Source: JAYGED01 sp046582565 (GTDB lineage: Bacteria; Pseudomonadota; Alphaproteobacteria; JAAXGF01). From it: a stretch of 7,599 bases of DNA. Position 1 is the stretch's first letter, and each line of letters begins with the position of its first letter. Below are positions 5,095 through 7,599 of this stretch, one piece after another. A model generated the notes under the pieces. That model was given only the letters and a program-made list of their open reading frames with translations. It was not told the DNA's origin and made no database searches. The stretch covers positions 1 to 7,599 of the forward strand of contig JAYGED010000141.1 of NCBI GenBank assembly GCA_046582565.1. Direction: 5' to 3'. Made by a program: the position numbers and the translations under genes.

Positions 5095-6294
5095 CTATCC
5101 GGCGGCGCGAACAGCCCCTTCCGCCGACTCGCCGCCGCTCAGGAAATCCATGGCGGCCTGCACGCCGCCTTTGACATGGGGCACGCCGGCAAGCTCGAAT
5201 CCCATCTCGACGCCCCCAAGCGTTGCCACCAGCATCAGATCGTTGAAGTCGCCCAGATGGCCGATACGGAACACCCTGCCCTGCAGCTTCGATAAACCGT
5301 TGCCCAGGGACATGTTGAAGGCGTCCAGCACAGCCTTGCGGAAGGCGTCGGCATCGACGCCGTCGGGCAGCATGACGGCGGTCAGTGAATTGGAATGCTC
5401 GCGCGGGTCCCGACACACGGTCTCGAAGCCCCAGGTTTCGATGGCGCGCCGCGTCGCCTCGCCGTGGCGGGCATGGCGGACAAACACATTCTCCAGCCCC
5501 TCCTCCATCAGCATGGCAATCGCCTCGCGAAGGCCGTACAGCAGGTTGGTGGGCGGCGTATAGGGGAAGAAGCCCCGCTCGTTGGCCGCCAGCATCTCGT
5601 CCCAGGCCCAGTAGGAAACCGGCAACGTCGACACCTTCGACGCCGCCAGCGCCTTTTCGCTGATCGCATTGAAAGACAGGCCCGGCGGCAGCATCAAGCC
5701 CTTCTGCGAGCCCGCCACCGTCACATCGACGCCCCAGTCGTCGTGCCGGTAATCGATCGAGGCCAGCGACGAGATGGTGTCGACCATGAACAAGGCGGGA
5801 TGGCCCGCATCGTCGATCGCTTTGCGCAGATCGGCAATGCGTGACGTGACGCCTGTCGATGTTTCGTTATGCACGATGCAAACCGCCTTGACGGTATGAT
5901 CCGGGTCGTTGGCAAGGCGTCGCCCGAGGGCGTCCGGATCGGCACCTTGCCGCCAGTCGCCGGCAATCACCTCGACGTCGAGGCCGAGCCGCGTCGCAAG
6001 CTTGCCCCAGAGCGTCGAAAAATGCCCGGTTTCAGACATCAGCACCCGGTCGCCCGGCGACAGGGTATTGACCAGCGCCGCTTCCCAGGCGCCCGTACCG
6101 GAGGCGGGGTAAATGACGACCGGCCCGGCGGTCTTGAACAGGGGCTTCAGCCCCTCCAACAGCTCGATGGCAAGATTATGGAACGCCGGGCCCCGGTGGT
6201 CGATGGTTGCCTTGTCGATGGCCCGGAGAATCCGGTCAGGCACATTCGTCGGCCCCGGGATTTGCAGAAAATGTCGCCCGCTCTGATACGCCAT
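5095..6294 (-). CDS. class V aminotransferase, serine/alanine-glyoxylate type
   Basis: A PLP-dependent aminotransferase that would transfer an amino group, typically from serine or alanine, to glyoxylate. The 399 residues match the family's usual length. The N-terminus FLQIPGPTNVPDRI (9-22) and IDHRGPAF (31-38) are characteristic. YPASGTGAWEAAL (62-74) binds the PLP phosphate, HNETSTGV (142-149) and VDTISSLAS (171-179, with Asp172 for the pyridine nitrogen) follow, and Lys198 in AGSQKGLMLPPG is the Schiff-base lysine. The C-terminal RVFRIGHLGDFNDLML and VPHVKGG are very like serine-glyoxylate aminotransferases (SgaA) of Alphaproteobacteria. ATG 6294 is the only plausible start, because an in-frame TAA sits five codons upstream. 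No clear SD precedes it. The related L-aspartate-glyoxylate enzyme BhcA belongs to the same family, but none of its partner enzymes is present. Donor specificity is uncertain. Confidence 0.9.
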   Translation of the reverse strand: MAYQSGRHFLQIPGPTNVPDRILRAIDKATIDHRGPAFHNLAIELLEGLKPLFKTAGPVVIYPASGTGAWEAALVNTLSPGDRVLMSETGHFSTLWGKLATRLGLDVEVIAGDWRQGADPDALGRRLANDPDHTVKAVCIVHNETSTGVTSRIADLRKAIDDAGHPALFMVDTISSLASIDYRHDDWGVDVTVAGSQKGLMLPPGLSFNAISEKALAASKVSTLPVSYWAWDEMLAANERGFFPYTPPTNLLYGLREAIAMLMEEGLENVFVRHARHGEATRRAIETWGFETVCRDPREHSNSLTAVMLPDGVDADAFRKAVLDAFNMSLGNGLSKLQGRVFRIGHLGDFNDLMLVATLGGVEMGFELAGVPHVKGGVQAAMDFLSGGESAEGAVRAAG

Positions 6295-6438
6295 GGTTAG
6301 ACGGTGTTATCCGATTCTGTCTACTCTACTTGCCAGGGACGGCGCCCCTTCGGAACCACCGTCGCTTCTACAGTTTAGCATACCAATTAATGCATAGAAC
6401 ACACAACCGAGGCAGAAACGATCCACGCCCTCAGCGAT
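6295..6438. other. 144-bp gap between permease and aminotransferase genes
   Basis: It holds the candidate promoter above and a 5-bp inverted repeat, GACGG (6338-6342) with CCGTC (6359-6363). There is no T-run to make this a terminator for the transporter genes. No gene is seen. Whether the transporter and enzyme genes share a transcript cannot be decided from the sequence. Confidence 0.45.
6377..6406 (-). promoter_or_regulatory. candidate promoter for the aminotransferase and following genes
   Basis: On the - strand, TTGTGT (6406-6401) and TATGCT (6382-6377) are separated by 18 bp in a locally AT-rich stretch. They match the sigma70 consensus at 3 of 6 and 4 of 6 positions. A start site near 6370 would give a leader of about 75 bases. 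The match is modest. Confidence 0.3.
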
Positions 6439-7338
6439 CTACTGCATGCGCAGCTTCGGGTCGAGGGCGTCGCGAAGCGAGTCGCCAAACAGATTGAAGC
6501 CGAACACCGCGAGGCTGATCGCCACGCCTGGGAAAATGGCGATCCACGGCGCGCTCTCGGCGTATTCCTCGGCGCCGCTCTTGAGCATGAGGCCCCACGC
6601 CGGCGTCGGCTCTTGAACGCCGAGACCGAGATACGAGAGCACGGCCTCAAGCAGGATAGCCTGGCCGACGAAAGCGGTGATCATGATCAGATAGGGGGCC
6701 ATGACGTTGGGCGCCATGTGCCGCAGGATGATCCGAGTGTGCCCGAAACCGCAGGCCCGGGCCGCATCAATGTATGGAATCTCGCGGATTGCCAGCGCGC
6801 TTGAGCGCACGACGCGCGCGCACCGCGGGATAAAAATAATCGTGATGGCGATGATCACCTTGTCGATACCGGTGCCCAGCACAGTGACCACGGCAAGCGC
6901 CATGATGATCAAAGGAAACGCCATGAATACATCCAACACACGTTGCAAGAGGAGGTCGAACCAGCCGCCGAAATAGGCACTCGCGACGCCCAGGACCAAG
7001 CCCACGGTGGCGCCCACAATGGCGGAGACGAAGCCGACAATAAGGGCGGTTCGAGCGCCGTAAATGATGCGCGAAAAGATGTCCCGGCCGAAGTCGTCAG
7101 CGCCCAACAGGAACTGTAGGCCGGGCGGAGTAAACATATTCTCGAAGGAGTTCTCCTCGGGGTCGTAGGGCGCGATGATATCGGCAAATAGCGCCATGAA
7201 GATCATGACGATAACAACCAACGCACCGGCCGTGCCAAGGGGATAACGCCGGATCAGATTGAAGACGACCACCGTCCACGGCAGCCGTTCGACGTATTCA
7301 TCGGCGGCGGGCTCGGTCTGTATTTGGTGCTCGGTCAT
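6439..7338 (-). CDS. ABC transporter permease, DppC/OppC family
   Basis: This is an inner-membrane permease subunit of a peptide/opine/nickel-type ABC importer that pairs with the DppB-type permease encoded just upstream. At 299 residues it is the usual length. A cytoplasmic N-terminus leads into the first membrane segment (about 35-56) of the OppC N-terminal domain. The family signature LGADDFGRDIFSRIIYGAR is at 78-96. Further hydrophobic segments lie near 98-121, 137-156, 160-172, 213-235 and 266-286. The EAA-type loop that docks on the ATPase is at 188-210, with DAARACGFGHTRIILRHMAPN as its core. The ATG at 7338 follows the DppB stop by 12 bases and has an AAGG 9 bases upstream. No ATPase gene follows, which departs from the common permease-permease-ATPase-ATPase order; ATPases may lie upstream, outside the window. 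The ligand may be something other than a peptide. Confidence 0.93.
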   Translation of the reverse strand: MTEHQIQTEPAADEYVERLPWTVVVFNLIRRYPLGTAGALVVIVMIFMALFADIIAPYDPEENSFENMFTPPGLQFLLGADDFGRDIFSRIIYGARTALIVGFVSAIVGATVGLVLGVASAYFGGWFDLLLQRVLDVFMAFPLIIMALAVVTVLGTGIDKVIIAITIIFIPRCARVVRSSALAIREIPYIDAARACGFGHTRIILRHMAPNVMAPYLIMITAFVGQAILLEAVLSYLGLGVQEPTPAWGLMLKSGAEEYAESAPWIAIFPGVAISLAVFGFNLFGDSLRDALDPKLRMQ

Positions 7339-7350
7339 TGCTATGAACCT

Positions 7351-7599
7351 TTATGCATAACGAATACGCGGGTCCAGCCAGGCGTAGAAGATATCGACGA
7401 CAAAGTTGGTAAAAATAAAAATCACGACGACCAGCATGACCAACTGCTGGGTCAACATAAAATCGAGAGTGAGCACCGATTCCACGAACAGCTTGCCGAG
7501 GCCGTTCAGGTTGAACACTTGCTCAGTCACCACGAGTCCGCCAATCAGGAAGGCAAACTCTATTCCGATCACCGTGACGACGGGGAGCATCGCGTTCTT
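7351..7599 (-). CDS. ABC transporter permease, DppB/OppB family (C-terminal part)
   Basis: Only the last 82 codons are in the window; the gene continues past the right edge, and the frame is open to base 7599. The visible part has the family's C-terminal pattern: KNAMLPVVTVIGIEFAFLIGG, then VVTEQVFNLNGLGKLF, a hydrophobic segment around MLVVVIFIFTNFVVDIFY, and the closing WLDPRIRYA. That final DPRIRY is a hallmark of DppB-type permeases. TAA at 7353-7351 is 12 bases before the DppC-type start, so the two permeases are certainly co-transcribed. Family length is around 300 or more residues, so roughly three quarters of the gene is missing here because of the window edge, not degradation. Confidence 0.92.
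   Translation of the reverse strand, partial: KNAMLPVVTVIGIEFAFLIGGLVVTEQVFNLNGLGKLFVESVLTLDFMLTQQLVMLVVVIFIFTNFVVDIFYAWLDPRIRYA

Noticed and set aside
4754..5563. + strand frame of 269 codons spanning the gap between aminotransferase and CoA-transferase
   Set aside because: It covers the ends of two real genes on the opposite strand plus the gap, is Ser/Pro/Arg rich, and shows no recognisable domain.
5095..6294. Assignment as BhcA of the beta-hydroxyaspartate cycle
   Set aside because: The family fits, but no hydroxyaspartate aldolase, dehydratase or iminosuccinate reductase is present, and the C-terminal sequence is closer to serine-glyoxylate aminotransferases.
6338..6363. Terminator between the permease and aminotransferase genes
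   Set aside because: Only a 5-bp stem with a 16-base loop and no T-run on either strand.

Overview
The window looks like a stretch of a GC-rich pseudomonadal chromosome, most likely an alphaproteobacterium. The class V aminotransferase has the flavour of serine-glyoxylate aminotransferases from that group, and the CaiB/BaiF and DppBC-type proteins are typical of its accessory catabolic loci. This placement rests on protein style and composition, not on a marker gene. No tRNA, rRNA, CRISPR array, insertion sequence or integrase was seen.

Layout. On the + strand, bases 1-66 may hold the tail of a gene that starts outside the window. A relatively AT-rich regulatory stretch follows (67-281), with a near-tandem repeat and a strong dyad. 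Next comes a small NTF2/SnoaL-fold gene (282-662) with a textbook ribosome binding site. A 202-bp convergent intergenic region (663-864) holds two degenerate palindromic units and a small hairpin. Everything from 865 to 7599 is coded on the - strand. In transcription order it comprises: the C-terminal end of a DppB-type permease (cut by the window edge), a complete DppC-type permease, a 144-bp gap with a possible promoter, a class V (serine/alanine-glyoxylate type) aminotransferase, a 150-bp gap, a class III CoA-transferase, a TcuA-like FAD dehydrogenase, and a flavin amine oxidase. The last three overlap end to start (11 bp and 1 bp), so they very probably form one translationally coupled unit.

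How the genes may work together. The set reads as uptake plus catabolism of a small, probably nitrogen-containing, carboxylated compound. A peptide/opine-type ABC importer would bring it in. An FAD amine oxidase and a PLP aminotransferase would remove or transfer nitrogen. A CoA-transferase would activate a carboxylic acid, and a TcuA/ketosteroid-dehydrogenase-like flavoenzyme would desaturate the carbon skeleton. The individual families are well supported; the pathway and its substrate are inference. The importer's ATPases and binding protein, and any TcuB-like electron acceptor, are not in this window.
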